DNA of 64,000 nt from Pseudoalteromonas rubra (lineage in GTDB: Bacteria > Pseudomonadota > Gammaproteobacteria > Enterobacterales > Alteromonadaceae): positions 180,635-244,634 of the forward strand of contig NZ_PNCI01000035.1 of assembly GCF_005887095.1 (NCBI RefSeq), written 5' to 3'. Positions 1 to 8,365 of this stretch are shown here, piece after piece (the first letter of the stretch is position 1; each line of letters starts with the position of its first letter). A model generated the notes under the pieces. It saw nothing but the letters and a program-made list of their open reading frames with translations. It did no database searches and was not told the DNA's origin. The translations under genes and the position numbers were made by a program.

Positions 1-1
1 G

Positions 2-793
2 GAAGTCATCGAGCAGATAGCACCTGTGCCTGCCATCACTGAAAGCGCAAAATCTATCTTTCCGATGATTGCTGCAATTACAGTGTTCCGTTCATTTATT
101 TTTGAGCCCTTCCAGATCCCGTCAGGTTCAATGATGCCAACACTGCTGGACGGTGACTTTATATTGGTACAGAAATACGCGTACGGTATTAAAGATCCGG
201 TCTGGCGCAGTCAATTGGTTGAGGTCAATGATCCACAACGGGGTGATATCGCGGTCTTTAAGTTTCCACTGGATGAGCGTATAGACTTCATCAAGCGCAT
301 TGTCGGCTTACCTGGAGATCGCATTGTTTATCGCGACCGTCAGCTTTATATCAAGCCTCACTGTAATGATGGCGAACAGCAACGTGATGGTCTGGCATGT
401 GGCGAATTCAACAAAATTAACCTTGATATTGTTAATCGCGATGAGTTCAAACATGGCGCAATGCAAATGGTACGTCTGACAGAGAGTCTGCCGGGTGTCA
501 CGCATGATGTACTTGTGACGCCGCAATTACCTGAACTGACTGAACGTTATTATCAGCAACCAGGCACTCGACGTGATGAATGGGTTGTACCAGAGGGCAG
601 TTACTTTGCTATGGGTGACAACCGTAATAACAGTCAGGACAGTCGTATGTGGGGCTTTGTGCCAAAAGAAAACCTGGTTGGTAAAGCGGTATTTATTTGG
701 ATGAGTTTCGATTTTGAAAATGGCCCGAACAGCATTTTGCCTGGTTGGGTTCCAACAGGAGTTCGTTTTGAACGCCTAGGTAATATTCAGTAG
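2..793 (+). CDS. lepB: Signal peptidase I (5' end outside window)
   Basis: Membrane serine protease that removes signal peptides from exported precursors at the periplasmic face of the inner membrane. The frame is open to the left edge, so the start codon and first membrane segment lie outside; the GTG at 26 is probably internal. Counting from that GTG, a hydrophobic segment precedes the box PSGSMMPTL, whose Ser35 is the expected nucleophile. Lys90 in FIKRIVGLPGD is the general base, and the Ser-Lys spacing of 55 matches E. coli LepB (90/145). GDNRNNSQDSR is the conserved C-terminal box. It lies 1 bp upstream of rnc, the classical lepB-rnc-era order. Identity is very secure. Confidence 0.97.
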   Translation, partial: EVIEQIAPVPAITESAKSIFPMIAAITVFRSFIFEPFQIPSGSMMPTLLDGDFILVQKYAYGIKDPVWRSQLVEVNDPQRGDIAVFKFPLDERIDFIKRIVGLPGDRIVYRDRQLYIKPHCNDGEQQRDGLACGEFNKINLDIVNRDEFKHGAMQMVRLTESLPGVTHDVLVTPQLPELTERYYQQPGTRRDEWVVPEGSYFAMGDNRNNSQDSRMWGFVPKENLVGKAVFIWMSFDFENGPNSILPGWVPTGVRFERLGNIQ

Positions 794-794
794 C

Positions 795-1472
795 ATGAAA
801 AAAAACGTCACAGAATTATATAAAAAGATTGGTTACGAATTTTCGGATCAAAGCCTGCTTGAGCAGGCAATGACACATCGTAGTCACAAAGGGCAGCACA
901 ATGAACGTCTGGAGTTTTTAGGCGACTCGATCCTGAGCTTTGTCATTGCCAATGCCTTGTATAAGCAGTTTCCTAAAGCGCGTGAAGGTGATCTTAGCCG
1001 GATGCGTTCTACGCTGGTACGAGGCCAGACTCTGGCAGAGTTCGGGGTTGAGTTTGGCTTAGGTGATTACCTCAGATTAGGTCCGGGTGAATTGAAAAGC
1101 GGCGGTTATCGTCGTGAGTCAACCCTGGCAGACGCGGTCGAAGCGATTATTGGCGCGGTGTTTTTAGATTCAGACATCGAGACCTGTAAGACGCTGGTAT
1201 TAAAATGGTACGACACGCGTTTGGCAGCGATTTCTCCTGGCCACAACCAGAAAGACCCAAAAACCCTGCTGCAAGAGTACTTGCAGGCACGCAAGTTGCC
1301 TTTACCCGGTTATACTGTAATAGATACCAAGGGACAGGCACACAATCAGACCTTTACGGTTGAGTGTATTGTGGAAGGGATGGAAAGTATTATCTCAGTA
1401 GGCAGCTCTCGTCGTAAGGCCGAGCAAAAGGCCGCTGAAAAAGCACTAAAGATTTTAAAGAATGACTCCTAA
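795..1472 (+). CDS. rnc: Ribonuclease III
   Basis: Double-strand-specific endoribonuclease that processes rRNA precursors and some mRNAs. Length is 225 residues, close to the 226 of E. coli. The RNase III signature HNERLEFLGDSIL begins near residue 35 and carries acidic metal ligands. A second acidic cluster (LADAVEAIIGAVFLDSD) lies near 112-128. The C-terminal third is a double-stranded RNA binding domain starting around DPKTLLQEYLQ and ending in the SSRRKAEQKAAEKAL helix. It starts 1 bp after lepB and overlaps era by 11 bp, so translation is probably coupled. Confidence 0.98.
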   Translation: MKKNVTELYKKIGYEFSDQSLLEQAMTHRSHKGQHNERLEFLGDSILSFVIANALYKQFPKAREGDLSRMRSTLVRGQTLAEFGVEFGLGDYLRLGPGELKSGGYRRESTLADAVEAIIGAVFLDSDIETCKTLVLKWYDTRLAAISPGHNQKDPKTLLQEYLQARKLPLPGYTVIDTKGQAHNQTFTVECIVEGMESIISVGSSRRKAEQKAAEKALKILKNDS

Positions 1473-2364
1473 TACCCATTGTGGCATGGTCGCGATTGTC
1501 GGGCGACCCAACGTTGGTAAATCCACGTTACTGAATAAGCTGGTTGAACAAAAGGTCAGCATTACTTCACGTAAACCACAAACTACCCGGCACCGTATTA
1601 TGGGTATCCACACAGAGGATAACTATCAGGCGGTTTACGTCGATACACCAGGACTCCACAGTGAGGAAAAGCGGGCCATTAACCGTTTGATGAACCGTGC
1701 TGCATCCAGCTCGATTGGTGATGTTGAATTGGTGATTTTCGTTGTTGAGGGCACGTTGTGGACCAAAGATGATGAAATGGTTCTGAACAAGGTAAAGGAC
1801 AGTGGTCGTCCGGTTTTGGTCGTGATCAATAAAAGTGATCAGGTCAAAGACAAAAGTGAAGCCCTGATGCCACACCTGCAATGGCTGTCTGAGCAGGGGC
1901 AGTTTGTGGGGATCATTCCAATTTCGGCTAAGCAAAATCGTAATGTCGATATGGTCAAAGCAGAAGTGCATAAACATCTGCCGGCATGCGAGTTTTTCTT
2001 TCCTGATGACTATGTGACAGACCGCTCAATGCGCTTTCTGGCTGCTGAAATTGTACGCGAGAAACTCATGCGTTTCATGGGCGATGAACTACCGTATTCC
2101 GTGACTGTGGAAATCGAGCAGTTCAAATGGCTTGACAATGGTGTGTGGCAGATCAATGCCCTAATCCTGGTAGAGCGTGAATCGCAAAAGCGTATGGTGA
2201 TCGGTAACAAGGGCGAAAAGCTCAAGGTGATCGGTCGCGAAGCACGTCGTGATTTGGAAGAGATGCTGGACAACAAAGTATTTCTGGAGTGCTGGGTAAA
2301 AGTGAAGTCTGGCTGGGCAGATGATGAGAGGGCGCTGCGTAGTCTTGGCTACGGGGAAGACTAA
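1462..2364 (+). CDS. era: GTPase Era
   Basis: Essential GTPase that binds the 3' end of 16S rRNA and helps mature the 30S subunit. At 300 residues it matches the family. The GTPase domain shows G1 GRPNVGKST, G2 TTRHRIMG, G3 DTPGLH and G4 NKSD. The C-terminal KH domain carries the GNKGEKLKVIG loop. The start at 1462 overlaps the end of rnc, and its stop is followed directly by the recO start codon, so the operon is very compact. Confidence 0.98.
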   Translation: MTPNTHCGMVAIVGRPNVGKSTLLNKLVEQKVSITSRKPQTTRHRIMGIHTEDNYQAVYVDTPGLHSEEKRAINRLMNRAASSSIGDVELVIFVVEGTLWTKDDEMVLNKVKDSGRPVLVVINKSDQVKDKSEALMPHLQWLSEQGQFVGIIPISAKQNRNVDMVKAEVHKHLPACEFFFPDDYVTDRSMRFLAAEIVREKLMRFMGDELPYSVTVEIEQFKWLDNGVWQINALILVERESQKRMVIGNKGEKLKVIGREARRDLEEMLDNKVFLECWVKVKSGWADDERALRSLGYGED

Positions 2365-3072
2365 TTGAACAACGACTTTCGACAAGCCTATTTGTTGCAT
2401 CGCCGACCACATAGTGATTCTCAGGTGATGCTTAATATGCTAGTCGAAGGAGTGGGCCAGCTGATGATGCTGGCCCGTATTAAAGGCCGTCAGGCACTCA
2501 GGCATAACGCGCATCTTCAACCCTTCAGCCAACTCCTGGTTCGTTATAGCGGTCGCCATGACCTAAAGTACCTCAATGATATTGAACTGCACACTCAGCC
2601 TTTGGCAATGAAAGGACAAGTCTTGTATTGTGGTTTTTACCTGAACGAGCTCAGCACACGGGTTATCCCGGTCAACGAGCCGCTTGAAGAGATATTTTCC
2701 TTGTATCATCACCATCTGCAGCAGTTGCACGAGCAGACTGAAAATGCGCGCAGGAGCGTGTTTGAGCTCACGCTGCGCAGTTTTGAGTTCCAATTACTGG
2801 AGCAGTTAGGGTTTGGTGTTGAGTTTGACTGTGATGCCGATGGTGAGGCGATTGTCGAGGGGGCTTACTACCAATATACTCGGGAATTGGGGTTTGTCAG
2901 AACAGATGACCGGCATATTGGCTTTTCAGGCCGAGTGCTTCACCAGATTGCCCAACGCGATTTTACTGACGATCAGGTACGGCGTCAGGCGAAGGGCCTT
3001 AGCAGATATTTATTCAGGCCATTACTTGGCCACAAACCGCTGAAAAGCAGAGAGCTATTTCAATCAAGGTAA
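2365..3072 (+). CDS. recO: DNA repair protein RecO
   Basis: Recombination mediator that works with RecR to load RecA on SSB-coated single-stranded DNA in the RecF pathway. It is 235 residues long. The N-terminal OB-fold pattern (QAYLLHRRPHSDSQVMLNML) aligns with the usual RecO start, followed by the helical C-terminal domain. The start is a TTG placed directly after the era stop codon; no ATG gives a full N-terminal domain. Its expression therefore probably depends on coupling to era. Gene order era-recO-pdxJ is conserved in gammaproteobacteria. Confidence 0.95.
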   Translation: MNNDFRQAYLLHRRPHSDSQVMLNMLVEGVGQLMMLARIKGRQALRHNAHLQPFSQLLVRYSGRHDLKYLNDIELHTQPLAMKGQVLYCGFYLNELSTRVIPVNEPLEEIFSLYHHHLQQLHEQTENARRSVFELTLRSFEFQLLEQLGFGVEFDCDADGEAIVEGAYYQYTRELGFVRTDDRHIGFSGRVLHQIAQRDFTDDQVRRQAKGLSRYLFRPLLGHKPLKSRELFQSR

Positions 3073-3077
3073 TAACA

Positions 3078-3809
3078 ATGAAAGAGATATTATTGGGCGT
3101 AAACGTCGATCATATTGCCACATTGCGCCAGGCGAGAGGCACCAGTTATCCTGACCCGGCACATGCAGCAGCTGTTGCTGAACATGCTGGGGCAGATGGT
3201 ATTACTATCCACTTGCGCGAGGATCGTCGCCATATTCAGGATCGTGATGTGTATGTGATGGCGAAAACCATTCAGACACGTATGAACCTGGAAATTGCGG
3301 TGACAGACGAGATGCTGGATATAGCCTGTGAAGTTAAGCCTGCATACGTTTGTCTGGTCCCTGAAAAGCGCGAAGAGCTGACCACAGAAGGAGGCTTGGA
3401 CGTCGTTGCGAATAAAGAAAAGGTCACTCAGGCTGTGGCTCGGTTAGCAACTGCTGGTATTAAAGTATCTCTGTTTATCGACGCAGATCCTCAACAAATC
3501 GACGCTGCTAAAGACACTGGTGCGCCGTATATCGAGATCCACACAGGTGCCTACGCTGATGCAGAATCAGACGCTGAGATGCATGCTGAACTGGAGCGGA
3601 TCCGCACAGGTGTAAAATACGCGCATGGTCTGGGTATCGTGGTCAATGCAGGTCATGGTCTGCATTATCATAACGTAAAGCCCATTGCTGAAATGCCGGA
3701 AATTTATGAGCTTAACATTGGCCATGCGATTATTGCCAGAGCAGCCATTGACGGGCTGGAGAAGGCCGTAAGAGACATGAAGCGTTTGATGTTGGATGCA
3801 CGAGGCTAA
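3078..3809 (+). CDS. pdxJ: Pyridoxine 5'-phosphate synthase
   Basis: Last step of the DXP-dependent vitamin B6 pathway: condenses 3-amino-2-oxopropyl phosphate with 1-deoxy-D-xylulose 5-phosphate to give pyridoxine 5'-phosphate. Length is 243 residues as in E. coli. The start LLGVNVDHIATLRQARGT is the family hallmark. HLREDRRHI, VPEKREELTTEGG and the C-terminal ELNIGHAIIARA phosphate-binding region of the TIM barrel are all present. It is the last gene of the lepB operon and is followed 21 bp later by a strong terminator. Confidence 0.98.
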   Translation: MKEILLGVNVDHIATLRQARGTSYPDPAHAAAVAEHAGADGITIHLREDRRHIQDRDVYVMAKTIQTRMNLEIAVTDEMLDIACEVKPAYVCLVPEKREELTTEGGLDVVANKEKVTQAVARLATAGIKVSLFIDADPQQIDAAKDTGAPYIEIHTGAYADAESDAEMHAELERIRTGVKYAHGLGIVVNAGHGLHYHNVKPIAEMPEIYELNIGHAIIARAAIDGLEKAVRDMKRLMLDARG

Positions 3810-3830
3810 TGGCGTTGATACGCGAAAATA

Positions 3831-3859
3831 AAAAAGGGGCTCAACTGAGCCCCTTTTTT
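3831..3859. terminator. Bidirectional rho-independent terminator between pdxJ and bcp
   Basis: The perfect 8-bp stem GGGGCTCA / TGAGCCCC (3836-3843 and 3846-3853) is flanked by five A's on the left and six T's on the right. It can therefore end the rightward lepB-pdxJ transcript and the leftward gcvR-bcp transcript. Confidence 0.9.
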
Positions 3860-3891
3860 CTGTTGACTCGCATACCAGATGCGAGCCAGCA

Positions 3892-4362
3892 TTATTGTGC
3901 TGCCAGATAGTCAATAACGACCTGGTGGTGTTCTTTGGTTTTAAACTTGTTGAAAACGTGTTTAACGGCCCCATCCTGACCTATCAGGAAGCTGATACGG
4001 TGGATCCCGTCATATTCTTTACCCATGAACTTTTTTAATCCCCACACACCAAATGCGTCAGCAATAGCGTGGTCTTCATCGGATAGCAGATCAAAGTTCA
4101 GCTCTTTTTTGGTTTCGAAGTTTTTTAACTTTTTGACCGGATCAGGACTGATACCCACCGCCACCGTATTATACTGCGCCAACTGTTCTTTGTGGTCTCT
4201 GAGTTGTTCTGCCTGTACGGTGCAACCTGGTGTCAGTGCCTTTGGATAGAAGTACACCAGCACCTGGTTAGATTCCAGAAGTGTGCTAAGTGAAATGCTT
4301 TCACCATCTTGATTTTCTAAGGTAAATTGCGGGGCCTGAGCGCCTGCTTGTAGCGTATTCAT
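3892..4362 (-). CDS. bcp: Thioredoxin-dependent peroxiredoxin Bcp, one-cysteine form
   Basis: AhpC/TSA-family peroxidase that reduces hydrogen and organic peroxides in the cytoplasm. It is 156 residues long, the same size as E. coli Bcp. The peroxidatic cysteine is Cys47 in TPGCTVQ. In E. coli a resolving cysteine lies five residues later; here that position is Glu52 and the protein has no other cysteine. It should therefore act as a 1-Cys enzyme that needs an outside thiol. It lies 10 bp downstream of gcvR, the same order as in E. coli. Confidence 0.95.
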   Translation of the reverse strand: MNTLQAGAQAPQFTLENQDGESISLSTLLESNQVLVYFYPKALTPGCTVQAEQLRDHKEQLAQYNTVAVGISPDPVKKLKNFETKKELNFDLLSDEDHAIADAFGVWGLKKFMGKEYDGIHRISFLIGQDGAVKHVFNKFKTKEHHQVVIDYLAAQ

Positions 4363-4372
4363 AGGATGCTCC

Positions 4373-4906
4373 TTAACGAATGCGTCGAAAAATATAATCC
4401 AGATTTAGTGAGTTTGAGAGATGCTCGAACTGTATTTTAAATGCGTCGGCATCTACTTCAATGGGAATATTGACTTCAATTTCACAGCGCATATGTAATG
4501 CGTCATTCTCTTCATACGTATCTGACTTCAGAGAACAGATGCTGATATTTTGCTCTGCAAAAAAGCGTGTGACTTTACTCAGGGTGCCGGGGGCGTCGAG
4601 TCCATTGTATTCGAGGGTATATCCGGCGCTGAATTCATTCTGCTGATGGCTGGCTGTACGTTTCATCATGGTAAGCAGGCCCAACTCCATCCCTTTGGTC
4701 GGTAGAGTATGCTCGACTCGGCTAATGGCTGCCATGTCGCCGGATAGCAACATAATAAAAGTAAATTCATTACCGAGTATCGCAATGCGGCTATCAATAA
4801 TGTTGCAATTACACTCACTGACCAGTTTTGTCAGTTCACTGACGATCCCCGAGCGATCTTCTCCGATTGCGGTCAAAACCAATTGTTGGTTGGTAAATGT
4901 GGTCAT
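4373..4906 (-). CDS. gcvR: Glycine cleavage system transcriptional repressor
   Basis: GcvR is an ACT-domain protein that, in E. coli, binds GcvA and prevents activation of the gcvTHP operon when glycine is low. The 177-residue protein shows two ACT-like repeats: the first begins near LVLTAIGEDRSGIVSELT, the second near YTLEYNGLDAPGTLSKVT. There is no DNA-binding domain, as expected for this family. It is probably co-transcribed with bcp. In E. coli dapA lies divergently next to gcvR; here the divergent neighbour is bamC. Confidence 0.9.
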   Translation of the reverse strand: MTTFTNQQLVLTAIGEDRSGIVSELTKLVSECNCNIIDSRIAILGNEFTFIMLLSGDMAAISRVEHTLPTKGMELGLLTMMKRTASHQQNEFSAGYTLEYNGLDAPGTLSKVTRFFAEQNISICSLKSDTYEENDALHMRCEIEVNIPIEVDADAFKIQFEHLSNSLNLDYIFRRIR

Positions 4907-5242
4907 TCAAGAGCACCCTATACGCTGAGAATAATGGTAATGCCTGACGGCAAGTTTTAGATGTATAGCCGTAAATACTAACATAAGTTAGTTAGTTGGG
5001 ATACCGGCAGAGGGTCGCTTTGCTACTTTGTCTTAACCTGATAGTGGTGTCAGGCAGCTCATGGCTTGTGTTTACTGGACGAGGCAAGTAACATAGGGCA
5101 AATTTTGCAAGTTGTTTAGGCTCGCCGGGCGAATATAAAAAGTTGTGCCGGCAGTGAACCAAATCGGCAATCCTCACTCATATAAAGACGATATTCGTTT
5201 ACCGTAAATAAATATAACAGGGTTTGCTAAGGAGTTTTATTC
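4907..5242. other. gcvR-bamC divergent intergenic region, no gene found
   Basis: The 336 bp separate divergent gcvR and bamC and should hold both promoters. I see no convincing ORF on either strand and no recognisable dapA fragment. The bamC ribosome binding site (AAGGAG, 5229-5234) is at the right end. Confidence 0.6.
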
Positions 5243-6310
5243 GTGCAGTATTGGGTTCCAAAAGCACTGACTTTAGGTGTTTTAATTGGTTTAACGGGAT
5301 GTAGTGTATTTCCAAATGATGCACATGACAGCAAAAATTATCGCGTTAATGAAGCCATTAGCGTGCCATCTGGGCTTGAACAGCCTTACCAGGATCCGGA
5401 ATATAAGATGGCAGTTGCTGTTTATGACAACAACCCGGATGGAGAAAATAAATTATATCGACCACCTCAGCAGGTTCTGACTCTGGCTCAGGGGAGCTGG
5501 GCGGAAAATAAAGACAAAGTTGCTCGTGTTTATTTTGATAAAAACGACGGTATTGAAGATCTGTCTGCATTTATCTGGCAGTCGCTGGATGGTGTGATGG
5601 CAAACCACAATACTCGGGTTGCCAGAGATGCCCGCCAACAAGGCACAGTAGAAACTGACTGGTATTCGTTAATTAAAAAGGACGAAGGCTGGTTTTGGGA
5701 AGACATAGTTGAAGTATCGCGTCAGCGCTTTGAATTTACAGTTGAACAAAAAGAGCACCAGAGAACGGCTTCTTTGAGCGCTAAATTACTTGATTATCAA
5801 AGTGATATTACACCTCTGAATGACATGCTAAAGCAACAGCTAGAAGTACGTGCATTGAATGAGGTGATTGCGGAGTTTGATTATCGCTACAGATTATTAG
5901 CGGTTGAGCTGCGTAAACAGCAGGGTTTATTGTCTCTGGAAGGTGGGTTTGACAGCGACGGTAATGCCGCAATGCTGACACTGGTTGAAAAGAGTGCCGT
6001 AATGGACCGTTTGTCTAACTTCCTTGAACGAGTCAACTTTACGGTGATCAGGTTAGACAGAGATAATGACCAGGTGAAAATTCGCTACGAAGCGCCTGAT
6101 CAAAGTGTCTGGGACTCCATTTGGGGTGAAGAAGCCACCGTGTTACCGATTGCCGACGGTGATTATGTCGTTAAAGTGTCGACAACCGACGACGGTCAGA
6201 CGGCGTTAACCTGGCTGGATGGTGAGGAACAAGTGCTGGATGCACAGACTATGGAGCTGTTGTTGCAATCTCTGTTAGAGGTCTTGCGCAGTCGAGGTCT
6301 GCAAATATAA
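5243..6310 (+). CDS. bamC: Outer membrane assembly lipoprotein BamC
   Basis: Lipoprotein subunit of the BAM complex that inserts beta-barrel proteins into the outer membrane. It is 355 residues long. A signal peptide ends in the lipobox LTGC (lipidated Cys near residue 20), followed by the unstructured N-terminal segment that binds BamD (about 21-100). Two helix-grip domains follow, the second ending in LLLQSLLEVLRSRGLQI. The start is GTG with AAGGAG 8 bp upstream. It is monocistronic, with a terminator 53 bp after the stop. The usual upstream partner dapA is absent. Confidence 0.93.
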   Translation: MQYWVPKALTLGVLIGLTGCSVFPNDAHDSKNYRVNEAISVPSGLEQPYQDPEYKMAVAVYDNNPDGENKLYRPPQQVLTLAQGSWAENKDKVARVYFDKNDGIEDLSAFIWQSLDGVMANHNTRVARDARQQGTVETDWYSLIKKDEGWFWEDIVEVSRQRFEFTVEQKEHQRTASLSAKLLDYQSDITPLNDMLKQQLEVRALNEVIAEFDYRYRLLAVELRKQQGLLSLEGGFDSDGNAAMLTLVEKSAVMDRLSNFLERVNFTVIRLDRDNDQVKIRYEAPDQSVWDSIWGEEATVLPIADGDYVVKVSTTDDGQTALTWLDGEEQVLDAQTMELLLQSLLEVLRSRGLQI

Positions 6311-6362
6311 TATTTTAAATAAATCAAAATATTAAAATAAAAACAATGAGTTGAAGTAACAT

Positions 6363-6393
6363 GAAAAAGAGCCTTACGCTCTTTTTCTTTTTT
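6363..6393 (+). terminator. bamC terminator
   Basis: A 10-bp perfect stem GAAAAAGAGC / GCTCTTTTTC (6363-6372 and 6378-6387) with a 5-nt loop is followed by six T's. The T-run ends 14 bp before the ATG of the next gene, leaving almost no room for a promoter or ribosome binding site in between. Confidence 0.85.
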
Positions 6394-6406
6394 AGTGGGT
6401 AATCAT

Positions 6407-7780
6407 ATGATGTCAGAATCTACGGGTTCAGCGTCGCCAAACTGGCGCACGCTATTTGCGTTTTTCGTGCCTTCCCTGATTGGGGTGTTGTTGTTTATGA
6501 CTCCATTTCCATCCGGCGAGGTCATGACCATTCCAATTGCTGTGATGGCGAAGACTCTGCAAGGCTGGATAGCGCCCTTTGCACAGGCTATGATAGTGAC
6601 CATAGTGTGTATCACCGGATTAATGAGTGCATTTGTTGCGCTGGTTAAGCCCAGACAGCTGTTAAAAAACCATTTATTCAGACATTTGTTTGCCGTGAGT
6701 CCGATCTGGTTGGTTACCCGCCTTGCTGGTATGGCCTTTATGCTGATGACCTACTTTAAAGTAGGGCCAGAAGCAATTCACTCTGCACATACGGGTTCCC
6801 TGGTGCTCAATGACCTATTACCTGTGCTGTTTTCTGTTTTTGTCTTAGCCGGTCTGTTGCTGCCATTGCTGCTGAATTTTGGTTTGCTGGAACTGGTGGG
6901 GACTTTACTGACTAAGGTGATGCGTCCTTTATTCGGTGTGCCTGGTCGAAGTGCCGTAAACTGTGTGGCATCCTGGCTGGGGGATGGTAGTGTAGGTATT
7001 CTGATGACGTCTCGTCAGTACGAAGATAAGCACTATACGCAAAGAGAAGCCGCTATCATAGGCACCACTTTCTCTGCAGTTTCTATTACCTTTTGTCTGG
7101 TTGTCATTGGTCAGGTTAAACTGGAGCATTTGTTCGCGCCATTTTACTTAACCGTGTGTGCGGCGGGGATTGCGGCAGCGATTATTGTCCCGCGTTTGCC
7201 ACCTCTGAGATGGAAAAAAGACTGTTATGTTGACGGCAGTGATGCCAACCCGGGCGCCGAGCTGGTGCCTGACGGTAAGACGTTATTTGGCCATGCGTTC
7301 GATGTTGCCCTGGCAAAAGCGGAAAAAGCGCCAGGGGTAAAAGGGACATTGAAAGAAGGCGTGCACAATGCGCTGGACATGGTGTTTGCAGTCTTACCTG
7401 TGGTCATGGCCGTGGGTACGTTTGCGCTCATCATTGCTGAACATACGCCAGTATTCCAGATCCTGGGTAAGCCGTTTGTACCTTATCTCGAATTACTTCA
7501 GGTACCTGAGGCAGCGAAAGCGGCTGAAACGATAGTGGTAGGGTTTGCGGATATGTTTATTCCTTCCATTTTGGCTGCAGGAAACATAGAAAGTGACGTG
7601 ACACGCTTTATCGTGGCTGCATTGAGTGTAACTCAGTTAATTTACATGTCTGAGGTAGGTGCGCTGTTGCTGGGCAGCAAAATACCGGTCAATTTGTTTG
7701 AGCTATTCTGCATCTTTATTCTGCGTACGCTGGTCACGCTACCTGTGATTGCATTGATGGCGCATTGGTTGGTAGGCTAA
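6407..7780 (+). CDS. YjiH-type nucleoside-recognition (Gate) domain membrane protein
   Basis: Polytopic inner-membrane protein with roughly ten hydrophobic segments. It resembles the YjiH/YhcB group of Gate-domain proteins related to concentrative nucleoside transporters. Substrate and direction are not known for this group. The segment NCVASWLGDGSVGILMTSRQ (near residue 190) and the repeat GFADMFIPSILAAG (near 380) are the conserved pore-like motifs. A GTG at 6395 is in frame, but the paired ATGs at 6407/6410 are preferred because 6395 directly abuts the bamC terminator. The gene sits alone between two terminators. Confidence 0.85.
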   Translation: MMSESTGSASPNWRTLFAFFVPSLIGVLLFMTPFPSGEVMTIPIAVMAKTLQGWIAPFAQAMIVTIVCITGLMSAFVALVKPRQLLKNHLFRHLFAVSPIWLVTRLAGMAFMLMTYFKVGPEAIHSAHTGSLVLNDLLPVLFSVFVLAGLLLPLLLNFGLLELVGTLLTKVMRPLFGVPGRSAVNCVASWLGDGSVGILMTSRQYEDKHYTQREAAIIGTTFSAVSITFCLVVIGQVKLEHLFAPFYLTVCAAGIAAAIIVPRLPPLRWKKDCYVDGSDANPGAELVPDGKTLFGHAFDVALAKAEKAPGVKGTLKEGVHNALDMVFAVLPVVMAVGTFALIIAEHTPVFQILGKPFVPYLELLQVPEAAKAAETIVVGFADMFIPSILAAGNIESDVTRFIVAALSVTQLIYMSEVGALLLGSKIPVNLFELFCIFILRTLVTLPVIALMAHWLVG

Positions 7781-7786
7781 TCTCTG

Positions 7787-7821
7787 AAGTAGGGCAGGTG
7801 CCTGCCAGCCCTACTTTTCTT
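7787..7821. terminator. Bidirectional terminator between the YjiH-type gene and the DUF2897-like gene
   Basis: The 9-bp arms AAGTAGGGC / GCCCTACTT (7787-7795 and 7808-7816) enclose an alternative inner hairpin GGCAGG / CCTGCC. TTTTCTTCC follows on the plus side. The stop codon of the small minus-strand gene lies inside the right arm. Confidence 0.6.
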
Positions 7822-7987
7822 CCTCTTCTTCGCTCTTGGCCTCTGAATCTGGCTTAGTTTGTTTGTCGAGTTTGCCTTTCACATCAAAGCGGGTCATATA
7901 TTTCAGCAGCATAATGTTGCTAATGATGAACCCAAGTACCATCACAATAATCAGTATTACGTGCCAGGTGGGTAAGGTATTTTCCAT
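7811..7987 (-). CDS. Small single-span membrane protein, DUF2897-like
   Basis: A 58-residue ORF that I read directly from the minus strand. Start ATG is at 7987-7985, stop TAG at 7813-7811, and a clear ribosome binding site (AGGGAG) lies about 9 nt upstream. The N-terminal third is one hydrophobic helix (VILIIVMVLGFIISNIMLL, about residues 10-28). A basic stretch and a strongly acidic C-terminus (SEEEEEK) follow. This layout fits the DUF2897 family of short gammaproteobacterial membrane proteins of unknown function. It is monocistronic and convergent with the YjiH-type gene. Confidence 0.8.
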   Translation of the reverse strand: MENTLPTWHVILIIVMVLGFIISNIMLLKYMTRFDVKGKLDKQTKPDSEAKSEEEEEK

Positions 7988-8365
7988 CTTGACTTGCTCC
8001 CTATCACAGGGCCTTCATTGGACGTTCACTTCTATTGTATATCTTTATCATTCCTGAGCTCAAGCCCAGAGCTGAGTATCTTGATCGACGACCCGTAATG
8101 GGGCATAGCCTGCAATATCCGCTCTGTCTATCGCAAAAAGAGCAGTTGAGGCCAGACGACACATTTGAATACGTGGGCTCAGGGTCGCGCTATGGTAATC
8201 TGGATTGGTGCACAGTGAGCATATCGACTATGTCTCATTGCTCATTTGTTTTTATATTAGGTAAAGTGATGTGATTCTTGAGATCAGCAGCAGCTTTTTC
8301 ATGATGCAATTGGTATCATTCCGCTAACAGCACTGCGACAATATCAATGGCAAAAAGTGCGCGAT
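7988..8365. other. Gene-free region 5' of the ankyrin-like gene
   Basis: The 378 bp lie between the divergently read DUF2897-like gene and the ankyrin-like gene, so they must contain both promoters. Open frames here lack ribosome binding sites and family-like composition. I see no terminator and no strong repeat. Confidence 0.5.

Noticed and set aside
7836..8057. 73-codon plus-strand frame
   Set aside because: It is the antisense shadow of the real 58-residue minus-strand gene at 7811-7987.
8035..8274. 79-codon plus-strand frame upstream of the ankyrin-like gene
   Set aside because: TTG start, no ribosome binding site, composition unlike real proteins.
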